Shown here piece after piece: positions 9,473 through 19,174 of a stretch of DNA of 64,000 nt. Every line of letters starts with the position of its first letter. The stretch's first letter is position 1. The stretch is from assembly GCA_965215475.1 (NCBI GenBank), contig OZ244061.1, positions 3,286,001 to 3,350,000 on the forward strand, read 5' to 3'. The translations under genes were made by a program, and so were the position numbers. This DNA is from Bin80 sp965215475 (lineage in GTDB: Bacteria > Bacteroidota > Rhodothermia > Rhodothermales > Bin80). The notes under the pieces were generated by a model that did no database searches, was not told the DNA's origin, and saw only the letters and a list, made by a program, of their open reading frames with translations.

Positions 9473-10122
9473 AACAGAATCAAATATTGCGAATCAAGGG
9501 CAGTGAACCCGACTGAAATATGATAGTTCCCCGCATGTGTTGTTATTATTTAGAGTATTCTATCCCAAAACCCTCATTAGATCATCTAGACACAATCTCT
9601 GGTGCTGGAGCATTTACGCGAGATTGGCTGAAACCCAAGGTTTCGTTTCCGTAGTTTCACCGGTAGCCGATTTGTGTTCAACTCGATTTAGACCGGCTGA
9701 ATTCTTGTACATCCTAACACTGATTTCAATATTCGACCGGATCTATTTGAGATAGAATCTCCCTATTTTGATGTATTGCATGGCATTTTTTCGGTTTTCA
9801 TCCATTCGGTATAATTCTGCTAAATAGATACTGAAATAACCCTTCTGGATCCGCCGGTTCAAGGGGATCTATGCACACCTCCGCCATGGGAGCATATCGG
9901 GGGGGACCTTGTTCAGGTTATTTCAGAGAAGGATTGCCTCGTTAAATACCGCTTTGATCGCGATATGCGTCTCAAAGGATGTATATTGCAGTCAATGGGC
10001 AAGAGTGCTACGCGAGTTTCTTTCCCGTCGTAATTGCTATGCAAGGCCATTTGCATAATTCTCTATAAGTTTACTCTGGTTTGGATCTTCTCCCACTCAT
10101 AAAAGGGGAGAGCCAATAGAGG
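9473..10122. other. 650-bp stretch without a supported gene
   Basis: Only short frames with no recognisable protein signature are present. The stretch separates the coiled-coil gene from the convergent end of the PBP gene region. No promoter, terminator or RNA gene could be assigned with confidence. Confidence 0.4.
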
Positions 10123-12435
10123 TTACCAAGTCACACGTGTCCTTGGATTTTGGCGGTCATCGGGTGAGATTTGAATATTCAGTGGCGGGGAAGGGAAAGT
10201 GTTGTTGACGCTGAGCATGAGTTCTTCATTTTTGGATAAGATCTGTAGGAATTCGCCCACCACAAATAGAGCATTGTGTGCCCCCTGCCCCCAATAGGAA
10301 GAACGAAATTGCATACGCCGATCATTGAAGCCAACCCATGCACCCGTAACCAGTTCTGGGTGCATGAGGATAAACCATCCATCCGCTCCTTCTTGCGTTG
10401 TTCCAGTCTTTCCCGCAAAATCATAGCCATATAAACCATAGCCACTCCGAATACGAATCCCTGTACCGTAGGGTTTATTGATCACATCCCGGAGCATATC
10501 GATTATGATAGCAGTCTTATCCTCTGAAAGAACCTCGCGCGGATGCGTGCGCAAGGAGTCCTGTTGATAATCATAGAGAACTCTGCCAGTCTCTTCGTTC
10601 ACGATTCGGGTAATCATCACAGGATCTGTCTGGATTCCCCGGTTAGCAAAGGTGCTGTAAGCTGTAACAGATTCAAGAAGTGTAACCTCACTTGTCCCTA
10701 AAGCCAAGGATGGAACCGCGTCTAAGTCACTCTGTATGCCCATATTCTTTGCAAGGTTGGCCACATTCAGAGGATTAACATCGTGGATGATCTGCGCGGT
10801 CACCGTATTCATGGATCGAGCCAATCCCTCTCGCATGGTCATCCATTCTCCACTGGTTTGATCGCCAAAATTTTGTGGGCTCCAGATCTCTCCTGTAATT
10901 TCATCTGGGTACTGAAAAACAGAATCGAGATATAGCTTTTCTGGCGAGTAGTTGGCGTCAATCGCAAAGGCATACGTAAAAGGTTTGAATACGGAGCCGG
11001 GCTGCCTCTTTGCAACGCCCACATGGTCGTACCAATCTTTTGACAGATCTCTGCCTCCAATCCATGCTTTAATATATCCATTTGTTGGATCCATGGCGAC
11101 GAAGCCATTTTCCAACCGGCTTTTTGTTGCTTTGAGCGAGTCAATATATACAGGATTATTTTTAAGTTCTTGCAAGGCTTCCGATTCGGTTCGCCCTTGC
11201 TTCACAAGTACTCGGTACCTTGCGGACTCCCGAACATATTCGTTCAGAAGTGATGAATGATTTTTCCAGAACCATGCCCAGTGATTACCAGCATCCGTGT
11301 GACATGAATCCGTCAAATATTTTGAAATATCACTACCATACTGCATACGTGGACTAGAAGCAGCGCTCCATTCACAGTTTACGACCGCTTGCAACCCATC
11401 AAGTGTACCCGTAACGGCCGATTGAGCAATGGACTGCAACCTGGAATCAAGTGTAGTCTCAATTCTCAGGCGACTACTATATACATCAATCCCTTCATGA
11501 TATCCCCATTCTGTTACCTGTTGACGAACTTGTTCTGCAAAATAGGGTGCGATGCTTTGAGTCACATCCGCGGTTCGGAGCCTAGTGGTGGTTAGAGAAT
11601 CTTTAATTGACTCATAAAGATTTTCGTCAAGCCAGTCTTGCGTAATCATCCGTTTTAAGACGGTGTTGCGTCGAATTCTGGATTGATCAGGATTTCGCAC
11701 GGGGTTATATCGGTTGGTACCTTTCAGAAGTCCAATCAGGGTGGCACTTTCAAGTACGTCAAGGTCAGATGCCGCTTTACTAAAATAGGTTCTGGCAGCA
11801 GCCTCAATCCCGTAAGCATTATAGAGAAAGGGGACGGTATTGAGATACATCTCTATAATTTCGTTCTTAGAATAAAGCTGTTCTAGACGTACTGCGGTCA
11901 CCATCTCTTTCAACTTTCGTGTAACACTGACTTCAAATCCGATCTGTTCATTATAGATGTTACGTGCTAGTTGTTGTGTAATGGTAGAGCCTCCTTGGCG
12001 GTCAAACGGGAGCCCAACTTTACCAAGTAAGGATTGCGTCGCAGCCGAAATCGTACGGAATAGGTTAATTCCCCAATGGTCATAAAAACGATGATCTTCT
12101 GTTGCGATCAATGCTTGACGTGCATAAATAGAGATTGAGTCAAATGGAACCCAGGTTCGATTTTGATGCCCAAACCGGGCCAACTCAACCCCATCGGCTG
12201 TATAGGCAACGCTGGCATAGGATAATTCAGGACTTTCAATTTCCCGTAGGGAAGGTGTATTCCATGATAAAATCCACATGTAAGCTAATATGGAAAGTGC
12301 ACACAGAACCACAAGTAGGGTGGGGATGCTGAGAACAAACGCAGCATGGGCTGCATCCTGTTTACGGAAAACAAGAAGTAGGAATTTCCTGTACCTCGCG
12401 GTCAGGGACAGTCGTTTTTGATTTTCTCCGGGCAT
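10123..12435 (-). CDS. Class A penicillin-binding protein (PBP1A-type, bifunctional)
   Basis: A 770-residue peptidoglycan synthase. A cytoplasmic tail with basic residues precedes a TM helix at about 31-55. The glycosyltransferase (GT51) domain has the catalytic glutamate in ATEDHRFYDH (E113) and the GGSTITQQLARN motif (148-159). The transpeptidase domain has SVFK (S481-K484), SMN (S541-N543) and KTGT (676-679). An insertion of about 90 residues between the two domains, near 345-440, contains a charged helical region. The protein polymerises lipid II glycan strands and crosslinks the peptides. It is transcribed alone and diverges from the rhomboid gene. All catalytic motifs are intact. Confidence 0.95.
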   Translation of the reverse strand: MPGENQKRLSLTARYRKFLLLVFRKQDAAHAAFVLSIPTLLVVLCALSILAYMWILSWNTPSLREIESPELSYASVAYTADGVELARFGHQNRTWVPFDSISIYARQALIATEDHRFYDHWGINLFRTISAATQSLLGKVGLPFDRQGGSTITQQLARNIYNEQIGFEVSVTRKLKEMVTAVRLEQLYSKNEIIEMYLNTVPFLYNAYGIEAAARTYFSKAASDLDVLESATLIGLLKGTNRYNPVRNPDQSRIRRNTVLKRMITQDWLDENLYESIKDSLTTTRLRTADVTQSIAPYFAEQVRQQVTEWGYHEGIDVYSSRLRIETTLDSRLQSIAQSAVTGTLDGLQAVVNCEWSAASSPRMQYGSDISKYLTDSCHTDAGNHWAWFWKNHSSLLNEYVRESARYRVLVKQGRTESEALQELKNNPVYIDSLKATKSRLENGFVAMDPTNGYIKAWIGGRDLSKDWYDHVGVAKRQPGSVFKPFTYAFAIDANYSPEKLYLDSVFQYPDEITGEIWSPQNFGDQTSGEWMTMREGLARSMNTVTAQIIHDVNPLNVANLAKNMGIQSDLDAVPSLALGTSEVTLLESVTAYSTFANRGIQTDPVMITRIVNEETGRVLYDYQQDSLRTHPREVLSEDKTAIIIDMLRDVINKPYGTGIRIRSGYGLYGYDFAGKTGTTQEGADGWFILMHPELVTGAWVGFNDRRMQFRSSYWGQGAHNALFVVGEFLQILSKNEELMLSVNNTFPSPPLNIQISPDDRQNPRTRVTW

Positions 12436-12703
12436 CTAGGTGGGAGGAACACATCCAAAGCTTAACGTACGGAATTTCATTGATTGAATCGAAGTCTAAG
12501 CCATCATGAAGATTTATGCAAGAGTTTAATAAAACGCAGAAGGTAATCGGGCAATTCCTTCCTTCAATAACGATGTTTCAAGATATTTCGTATCAGGATT
12601 CAAAGTACGAAGGCGAGAAAGGAAAATGTATATTCCTGAAATTTGATTACGCAACTTTAATGCATTCTATGTGCTATAACCCAGTATTAGTTAGTTTTTA
12701 CGA

Positions 12704-13348
12704 ATGTCTTATTACTCATATGGTGGTGGTTTTGGGGGATTCGGGGCATTTCCCCCAATCATCAAAAACCTTCTGATTATCAATGCGCTTGTATTTCTTG
12801 CTCAGATGCTTGCCTATGAGCAGTTGATTCTATGGTTTGGATTATGGCCATTATCCTCAGGATTTCTGATCCACCAATTAGCGAGTTACAGTTTTTTACA
12901 TGGCGGATTCGGGCACCTCTTCTTCAACATGTTCGCCCTCTGGATGTTTGGGGTGCAAATCGAGAATACCTGGGGATCGAGAAAATTTCTGATTTACTAC
13001 GGAGTTTGTGTGATTGGAGCTGGTCTGGCACAGCTTTTGGTTACGGATCTTATGGAAATGATATATCCGACGATTGGTGCATCTGGTGGAGTTTTTGGAA
13101 TCCTTCTAGCCTTTGGGATGATGTTTCCGAATCAGCATATCATGTTGATCTTCCCTCCAATCCCTATGAAAGCCAAATACTTTGTAATCGGCTATGGTGT
13201 CTTGGAATTCTTTATGGCCACCTCTGGCTCGCAACCAGGAGTAGCCAATTGGGCACATCTTGCGGGGATGGTCGCGGGGTTCTTAATGATTACCTACTGG
13301 AGGGGTGGACTCCCCCTCGGACGAAGAAAATCAGACGATTACTACTAA
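12704..13348 (+). CDS. Rhomboid family intramembrane serine protease
   Basis: A 214-residue six-TM protein. The N-terminus SYYSYGGGFGGFGAFPP is short and glycine-rich, followed by the first helix. The family hallmarks are the conserved loop FLHGGFGHLFFNMFALWMFG in the N-terminal half, the catalytic serine in IGASGGVFGILLAFG (GxSG) at about residue 129, and the catalytic histidine in WAHLAGMVAGF near residue 186. It cleaves membrane-protein substrates within the bilayer; substrates are unknown. A divergent gap of 268 bp separates it from the PBP gene. It converges on ispG with 49 bp between the stops. Confidence 0.9.
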   Translation: MSYYSYGGGFGGFGAFPPIIKNLLIINALVFLAQMLAYEQLILWFGLWPLSSGFLIHQLASYSFLHGGFGHLFFNMFALWMFGVQIENTWGSRKFLIYYGVCVIGAGLAQLLVTDLMEMIYPTIGASGGVFGILLAFGMMFPNQHIMLIFPPIPMKAKYFVIGYGVLEFFMATSGSQPGVANWAHLAGMVAGFLMITYWRGGLPLGRRKSDDYY

Positions 13349-13397
13349 GTCGTAAGGGTAGGGCGTAATAGAAGATCCGATTCCCAAACCAAGCAAT

Positions 13398-14483
13398 CTA
13401 CGATTGGGCGTCTTCTTCTGGCTCCCAATCTTCAATTGCTTCCAGAATCGTGTCTACAATTTTCGTTTCAGGTACCGTACCGATAACCTTTCCCTGCTTG
13501 AACAAGTGTGCTCTTCCGCGTCCCAGGGAAATTCCAAGATCTGCTCCCTGTGCTTCTCCAGGGCCATTGACGGCACACCCCATTAATGCGACGGTCACAT
13601 CTTTTTCGAATTTACGGGCGTTGACGGCGGTTTCGACTTCCTCGACGATCGAAAATAGATCCCCATTTAGCCGGCCACAGGTGGGGCAGGCGATAATGTT
13701 TACTCCGGGACGGCCAATCCGGAGTGATTTGAGGATGGTATGCGCGGTTTCAACTTCCTTGACCGAATCAGTTGCCAGGGAGACACGGATTGTATCTCCA
13801 ATACCATCTGCCAATAACGCACCAATCCCGATCGAACTTTTGATGGTTCCTACTTTAAATGAACCAGATTCAGTGACTCCCAAGTGCAATGGAAAATCGG
13901 TCCGTTCTGCAAGAAGGCGGTATGCCTGGATCATAAAGAAGACATCGGAGTGTTTGACAGAAATTACAATATCTTCAAACCCGTGCTTAGAGCAGATTTC
14001 TACGTGTCTCAGAGCACTTTCCAAGAGAGCTTCGGGTTGGGGGTAGCCATATTTATCTAGGATGTCACGTTCTAGTGAACCACTATTTACCCCGATACGG
14101 ATTGGTATGCCTGCCTCTTTTGCCGCCAAAAGGACTTCACGTTCCCACTCTTGTTTCCCGATATTTCCCGGGTTAAGTCTAACTTTTGCAATCCCTGCCT
14201 CAATCGCTTTCAATGCATAGGTATGATTAAAGTGGATATCCGCCACGATGGGGACCGAAGATCCTTGTATGATATCGGGAAGTGCGTCTGCATCTTCAGG
14301 TCGGGGTACAGCGACACGAACAATATCGGCTCCAGCTTCTGCTAGTTGGGCAATCTCATGGAGGGTTTCTTTGACTTTGTGAGTTTTGGACACAGTCATG
14401 GACTGCACAGCAATTGGCGCATGACCACCAACTTGGACGGGTCCTACTTGTACAGGGCGAGAATTTCTTCTGGGTCGTTGCAT
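13398..14483 (-). CDS. ispG: 4-hydroxy-3-methylbut-2-en-1-yl diphosphate synthase (GcpE)
   Basis: A 361-residue [4Fe-4S] enzyme of the MEP pathway that converts methylerythritol cyclodiphosphate to HMBPP. The N-terminal TIM barrel starts with RPVQVGPVQVGGHAPIAVQS. The cluster ligands lie in CPTCGRLNGD and in LMGCAVNGPGEAQGADLGI near the C-terminus, with the conserved glutamate in NGPGEA. At this length it is the compact two-domain form rather than the long form with an inserted domain found in many Bacteroidetes and plants, a useful detail for placing the organism. It works in the same pathway as ispE at 7231. It is monocistronic as far as can be seen. Confidence 0.95.
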   Translation of the reverse strand: MQRPRRNSRPVQVGPVQVGGHAPIAVQSMTVSKTHKVKETLHEIAQLAEAGADIVRVAVPRPEDADALPDIIQGSSVPIVADIHFNHTYALKAIEAGIAKVRLNPGNIGKQEWEREVLLAAKEAGIPIRIGVNSGSLERDILDKYGYPQPEALLESALRHVEICSKHGFEDIVISVKHSDVFFMIQAYRLLAERTDFPLHLGVTESGSFKVGTIKSSIGIGALLADGIGDTIRVSLATDSVKEVETAHTILKSLRIGRPGVNIIACPTCGRLNGDLFSIVEEVETAVNARKFEKDVTVALMGCAVNGPGEAQGADLGISLGRGRAHLFKQGKVIGTVPETKIVDTILEAIEDWEPEEDAQS

Positions 14484-14587
14484 TTAAGATTCACTTAGGA
14501 AGAATACTTTTACGGATATCATAGGACATTTGTGCTCAAATCAAGATTATTCTCCAATCTTTCTCATGGAAGACGGATCAAAATTTT

Positions 14588-14634
14588 GAATAGAGCTATC
14601 TTTTTGGTGGCTCTCTATTCCATAAAGATAGCTC
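14588..14634. promoter_or_regulatory. Two mutually exclusive inverted repeats upstream of ispG
   Basis: GAATAGAG (14588-14595) can pair perfectly with CTCTATTC (14613-14620). GAGCTATCTTT (14593-14603) can pair perfectly with AAAGATAGCTC (14624-14634). The two left arms overlap, so only one stem can form at a time, as in attenuators. The site lies about 105 bp upstream of the ispG start, between ispG and the VWA gene. The pairing is seen directly; any regulatory role is inference. Confidence 0.4.
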
Positions 14635-15197
14635 TAACATGATTTACTAGTCAGATGTTATAAGCGAATTCGCAAGTTAATAAATTACGAGTAAACTTCT
14701 TACAAAAACGGTTCATTTGGAAGCGAATATCGCTCTGGAGGCTCCTGTGGTCCTATACGAGTTTCTACGACTCTTGGATTGAAATGGGCTATGGTAAGGA
14801 AAATAGATTGATCAGATCGACTCTTTCGTCATTTGTCGTCAACCACTCAATCATATGGTTGGCGGCTGATTGCGTACTACAGCAAGCATGTTTCATGTTT
14901 ATCCCAACGTCTTTCAAGTGGTTGCACAACCATGCAAGAATGAGCAAGAAAGGTTTGGAATACCCTACAAGGGACTTGAATAGATTCAGAATGATTCTGG
15001 TTCCCCCTTTTTTGCGAGTGATATGAGATGAAATATTACGTATCTCAAGTGGACGAATGAGGATGACGAAAAAGATCCCTGGGGAACCAGGCAAGTATAT
15101 AGAGGGTAGAGTCATTCCCCGTCCTCCGTTCTTGTTTCAAAGAATGCAGACATTGAATATTTGACCCGATAGTACCCTTTAATGATCTCGGCGAAGC
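14635..15197. other. 560-bp stretch without a supported gene
   Basis: Two overlapping frames of 80 codons (plus, 14784-15026) and 108 codons (minus, 14789-15115) exist on opposite strands, but neither shows a recognisable domain, a ribosome binding site or a believable composition. I treat both as chance or decayed sequence upstream of the VWA gene. Confidence 0.4.
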
Positions 15198-16298
15198 ATG
15201 ATACCCTATAAATATGTGCAATGGGATGAAGTAATACATGGTGGGAAGCCATCTACGTTTGAACAGTTACTTGATCTTTTTCAGCAGTTACTTCAGTTTA
15301 CTGCCGGTGATGCCACAGAAGCCCTGAACTGGCTTACGCAGCTGGATCAAAAATATAACCTAACCAATTCACAATCCGGGATCGGAGATTTTATTGAAGA
15401 GCTGAAATCAAGAGGATATCTACAAGAAGACGGACAGGGAACCTTGCAGATGACCGCTAAAACGGAACGAAGTCTACGAAGTCGTTCCTTGGAAGAAATT
15501 TTTCGTCAGTTACATAAAGCAGGTAGAGGACAACATAGAACGCCTTATGAAGGAACCGGGAATGAGCGTTTACCCGAAACAAGACCTTGGAGGTTTGGCG
15601 ATGATCCGCATCTGTTAAATGTTACGGATACGCTCTCAAATTCGTATCGGCGTGGCGGGATTGAGGAATGGTCGTTACGGGAAGAAGATTATGCTGTTCA
15701 CGAGACCGATCATCAGTCAAATCAGTCGACGGTCTTGATGATTGACCTTAGCCATTCGATGATCCTATACGGTGAAGATCGAATTACTCCCGCCCGCAAA
15801 ACAGCAATGGCTTTAGCAGAATTGATTCTGCGATGTTACGCAAAGGATACTCTAGACATTGTAGCATTTGGAGATGATGCATGGGAAGTATCAATCAAAG
15901 ACTTGCCGTACCTGCAAGTCGGCCCCTATCACACGAATACACACGCTGGTCTGCTACGTGCACGTGAAATTCTTCGCCGACGGAAAAATCGAAATAAACA
16001 GATCTTTATGATTACCGATGGTAAGCCGAGTTGTCATTTCGAACGTGGAAAGCTGTACAAAAATGTATTTGGTCTGGATCGGAAAATTGTGAACAAGGTA
16101 TTGGATGAGGCAGTCATTTGCCGACGGGAAGGAATTGCAATTACAACCTTTATGATTGCGAGAGATCCATATCTGCAAGGATTTGTTCGACAGCTGACGG
16201 ATGCAAATCATGGACGCGCATACTATGCAGACCTGGATAATCTGGGAGAGTTTCTGTTTGAAGATTATGTTCGGAACCGGCGTAAGTATCTGCATTAG
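15198..16298 (+). CDS. VWA (von Willebrand factor A) domain protein
   Basis: A 366-residue soluble protein. The N-terminal 150 residues are helical. A VWA fold spans about 170-350: the MIDAS metal site DLSHSM (D-x-S-x-S, after TVLMI) lies at about residue 184, the conserved threonine appears in NTHAGLLRAREIL, and the aspartate is in IFMITDGKPS. This arrangement resembles the VWA proteins that usually partner a MoxR or magnesium-chelatase-like AAA+ ATPase, but no such ATPase gene is adjacent here. Its stop codon overlaps the TTAGGAGA ribosome binding site of ksgA, so the two genes probably form one transcript. The function is unknown. Confidence 0.8.
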   Translation: MIPYKYVQWDEVIHGGKPSTFEQLLDLFQQLLQFTAGDATEALNWLTQLDQKYNLTNSQSGIGDFIEELKSRGYLQEDGQGTLQMTAKTERSLRSRSLEEIFRQLHKAGRGQHRTPYEGTGNERLPETRPWRFGDDPHLLNVTDTLSNSYRRGGIEEWSLREEDYAVHETDHQSNQSTVLMIDLSHSMILYGEDRITPARKTAMALAELILRCYAKDTLDIVAFGDDAWEVSIKDLPYLQVGPYHTNTHAGLLRAREILRRRKNRNKQIFMITDGKPSCHFERGKLYKNVFGLDRKIVNKVLDEAVICRREGIAITTFMIARDPYLQGFVRQLTDANHGRAYYADLDNLGEFLFEDYVRNRRKYLH

Positions 16299-16312
16299 GA
16301 GAACTGAGTAAC

Positions 16313-17095
16313 GTGAAATCGCCGATTCTACCGAAAAAGAGCCTTGGGCAGCATTTCTTGAACGACCCCAATACCGCCCGCCGTATTGTTGGAGCCCTAG
16401 ATGCACCAGCGGATGCACATGTGGTGGAAATCGGGCCAGGTGTTGGTGCTTTGACGGAGATACTCTACAAACGGTTCGAAAATTTTGAAGCGGTTGAAGT
16501 AGATTCAAGGGCCATCAAATATCTTCTTGAATGCTATCCTGACCTGAAATTGCGCCATGAAGATGTACTGGGGTTAGACTGGCAAGGCCTTGGAGATCTA
16601 CCACTGTATGTCATTGGGAATTTACCCTACAATATTACGAGCCCGATTCTATTTGGACTATTCGCCGCGAATGATGTGATCAGTAAAGCAGTTTTAATGG
16701 TTCAGAGAGAGGTCGCTGAGCGAATCGTAGCATCGCCCCGAACCAAGGCATACGGAATTCCAAGCGTGTTTGCACAACTCTATTCCCGTCCAAGCATTTT
16801 ATTCAATGTCAGTCGGAATGTATTTCAACCCAAACCAGCCGTGGAGAGCTCGGTGATTCGGCTAGATTTTGAGGGTGTAGAGATTCCTGATGTAGATGCA
16901 GGATTGTTGCATGCCGTGGTTCGTGCAGGGTTTGGAATGCGTAGGAAAGTACTTCGGAATAGCCTCCAGAAGTGGGCGATTAATATCCCGGAGCATTGGA
17001 GACGATGTCGTGCAGAAGAATTATCGCCGGATGATTATGTGATACTTACACGTTATTTTCAAGATCGTTTGCAAATGGCCCAAGAGAGAGTATAA
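16313..17095 (+). CDS. ksgA: 16S rRNA (adenine(1518)-N6/adenine(1519)-N6)-dimethyltransferase
   Basis: A 260-residue SAM-dependent methyltransferase that dimethylates two adjacent adenines in the 16S rRNA 3' hairpin. It starts at GTG with TAGGAGA about 11 bases upstream. Family signatures are KKSLGQHFLNDPNTARRIV at the N-terminus, the SAM-binding motif VVEIGPGVGALTEIL, and the catalytic motif IGNLPYNITSPILF (NLPY). The C-terminal helical domain includes AVVRAGFGMRRKVLRNSL. It lies 14 bp downstream of the VWA gene and 24 bp upstream of mgtE, all on the plus strand, so a three-gene operon is likely. Confidence 0.95.
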   Translation: MKSPILPKKSLGQHFLNDPNTARRIVGALDAPADAHVVEIGPGVGALTEILYKRFENFEAVEVDSRAIKYLLECYPDLKLRHEDVLGLDWQGLGDLPLYVIGNLPYNITSPILFGLFAANDVISKAVLMVQREVAERIVASPRTKAYGIPSVFAQLYSRPSILFNVSRNVFQPKPAVESSVIRLDFEGVEIPDVDAGLLHAVVRAGFGMRRKVLRNSLQKWAINIPEHWRRCRAEELSPDDYVILTRYFQDRLQMAQERV

Positions 17096-17119
17096 AAGGG
17101 ACAGAAAACGAAGTTGCAG

Positions 17120-18550
17120 ATGTCTATATTCCATACCAAGTCGATTGAAAACCCAGTTCCCAGAGAGCTGGATGAGTCGATCGCTGAAGAAATAGATCTG
17201 TATCTGGAGGAAAATAATTTTACATCTGCTTTAGATCTTGTGAGACAGTTGCATCCTGCCGATATTGCGCGACTTGTTACCGAGTTAAGGCGTGATCATG
17301 CAGCATCAATCACACTTGCGTTACCCACGATTATCGGTGCAAATGTATTGGCAGAGTTAGATGAGGCATTCTGTGCCGATCTACTCTCTGAAGTATCGAC
17401 GGAGCGTATTACTGCCCTTTTGAACGAGTTGGAATCGGATGATGCCGCAGATGTTCTGAGCAGTTTGGATGAGACGGTACGACGGAGGGTTCTACGGGTT
17501 TTGGAGGATCGTGAGTCTGTAAAGGAACTTCTCGAATATGGAGAAGAAACCGCTGGTGGTATCATGGCTACCGAAGTGGTTTCAGTTATGGCAAATTGGA
17601 CCGTTGCTGAGGCTACCGAAGAGATAAGAAGGAATGCGGAGAATACGCAGGACCTGTATGTCGTTTTTGTGATGGATGATGAAAAAAAATTAAAAGGGTT
17701 CGTAACGATCCGCCGCCTGTTACTGTCCCCTTCAGATGCCGTGATTGGTGATGTGATGCGAACCGATATTCGATATGTAACAGCAGAGGTTGATCAGGAA
17801 GAAGTGGTTCGGATCATGGAGAGATATGATCTGGTTTCTTTGGCTGTCATAGACGATCAGGAATGTCTGATCGGACATGTAACGATTGATGATGCAGTGG
17901 ATGTTATTCGTGAGGAGGCGGAAGAAGATTATTTACGACTCAGCGGAATCACGGGTGATGAAGATCAAACAGATACCGTGTTAAGCATTACACGCGGCCG
18001 CTTACCGTGGCTTATGCTAGGTATGATTGGAGCTGTGTTTGCAGGGAGTGTCATTGGTGCATACGAAGAAAATATTCGGCGCGCTTCGGTGCTGGCAGCA
18101 TTTATTCCGGTCGTGATGGCAATGGCAGGAAATGCAGGCATTCAAAGTTCGGCCATCATTGTACAGGGATTGGCCTCGGGGGAGGTTTGGTCCATCAATA
18201 TACTTCGGCGTATGGGTAAGGAAATCTATGTCGCCGTAGCCAATGGTCTCGCACTAGCCGCGGTAATGGTTGTGGCTGTATTGATCGTTTTTGGCTGGCT
18301 GGCAAGCATTTGGCCGTCTTTGGTCATTCAAGCCCCAGATCCGTGGAGATTAGCCGTAACGGCAGGGTTATCCCTATTTGTCGTAGTCATTTTAGCTGCG
18401 ATCATCGGTGCAACCATTCCGTTGATGCTGGACCGGTTTGGGGTTGATCCCGCCTTGGCTACAGGCCCATTTATCACAACCAGTAATGATATAATTGGGC
18501 TCTTGGTATTTTTTATGCTGGCAGCAATCCTATACCTGCCATTCATATGA
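17120..18550 (+). CDS. mgtE: Magnesium transporter MgtE
   Basis: A 476-residue Mg2+ channel/transporter. It has an N-terminal superhelical MgtE_N domain (about 20-130, with the VTELRRDHAASI and LESDDAADVLSSL repeats), two CBS domains (about 135-260) that sense cytosolic Mg2+, a linker helix, and five TM helices. The first TM segment begins PWLMLGMIGAVFAGSVIG, and the pore region contains the conserved MAGNAGIQSSAI motif and the later GATIPLMLDRFGVDPALATGPFITTSNDI motif of the family, intact. A TTG two codons upstream (17114) is a possible start; the ATG at 17120 is preferred. Confidence 0.95.
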   Translation: MSIFHTKSIENPVPRELDESIAEEIDLYLEENNFTSALDLVRQLHPADIARLVTELRRDHAASITLALPTIIGANVLAELDEAFCADLLSEVSTERITALLNELESDDAADVLSSLDETVRRRVLRVLEDRESVKELLEYGEETAGGIMATEVVSVMANWTVAEATEEIRRNAENTQDLYVVFVMDDEKKLKGFVTIRRLLLSPSDAVIGDVMRTDIRYVTAEVDQEEVVRIMERYDLVSLAVIDDQECLIGHVTIDDAVDVIREEAEEDYLRLSGITGDEDQTDTVLSITRGRLPWLMLGMIGAVFAGSVIGAYEENIRRASVLAAFIPVVMAMAGNAGIQSSAIIVQGLASGEVWSINILRRMGKEIYVAVANGLALAAVMVVAVLIVFGWLASIWPSLVIQAPDPWRLAVTAGLSLFVVVILAAIIGATIPLMLDRFGVDPALATGPFITTSNDIIGLLVFFMLAAILYLPFI

Positions 18551-18644
18551 TCTGACATCTTGTCAAATGCGCCGTAAAACCTCGTACTTCAGTGCGGGGA
18601 GTAGTCACATCTATCCCCAGTACAATGGATGGAATTCAAGATCC

Positions 18645-19154
18645 CTACCCAAAGATCAATTCTTGAACTCGCTGATCTTTGGCACTCACCTCATCAAGCA
18701 TCGCAGCTTTGTAGTCGAGGAAACGCTTTTGAAGTGTAGCATCCGAAGTGGCAAGAATTTGGACTGCAAGAAGAGCCGCATTTTTTGAGCCGTCAATCGC
18801 AAGGGAGGCCACAGGAATACCACTCGGCATCTGAACCGTAGCCAAGAGGGCATCCAGCCCCTTCAGTGCACCTGAATTAATCGGCACACCGAGAACAGGT
18901 AAGGGGGTATTGGCTGCAAGAACTCCTGCAAGATGTGCAGCCACACCTGCACCAGCAATCAGTACCTTGATTCCGCGGGTATGAGCAGTCGTTGCATATT
19001 CGTGGGCGCGATCCGGTGTGCGGTGGGCACTCATTACACGTATTTCAAAGGGAATATTGAATGATTGCAGAATATCGGTTGCTTTACGCATGACAGGAAG
19101 ATCAGAATCACTTCCCATTAAGATCCCTACCATAGGAGATGTTTGAGTGGGCAT
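18645..19154 (-). CDS. purE: 5-(carboxyamino)imidazole ribonucleotide mutase
   Basis: A 169-residue class I PurE, the purine-biosynthesis enzyme that moves the carboxyl of N5-CAIR to C4. Signatures are GILMGSDSDLPVM near the start (phosphate-binding SDSD), the catalytic SAHRTPDR at about residue 44, and AGAGVAAHLAGVLAANTPLPVLGVP in the middle. The length matches the bacterial family. Its start lies 20 bp from the end of ftsK on the same strand, so it is probably co-transcribed downstream of ftsK. No purK is present in the window. Confidence 0.95.
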   Translation of the reverse strand: MPTQTSPMVGILMGSDSDLPVMRKATDILQSFNIPFEIRVMSAHRTPDRAHEYATTAHTRGIKVLIAGAGVAAHLAGVLAANTPLPVLGVPINSGALKGLDALLATVQMPSGIPVASLAIDGSKNAALLAVQILATSDATLQKRFLDYKAAMLDEVSAKDQRVQELIFG

Positions 19155-19174
19155 AGAAATAGTTATAAGTACAG

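Noticed and set aside
14789..15115. 108-codon minus frame upstream of the VWA gene
   Set aside because: No domain, no ribosome binding site, and it is overlapped by an equally open plus frame.
18580..18602. Terminator between mgtE and purE (CCTCGTAC with GTGCGGGG)
   Set aside because: The stem needs G-U pairs and has no T-run after it on the plus strand; too weak to call.
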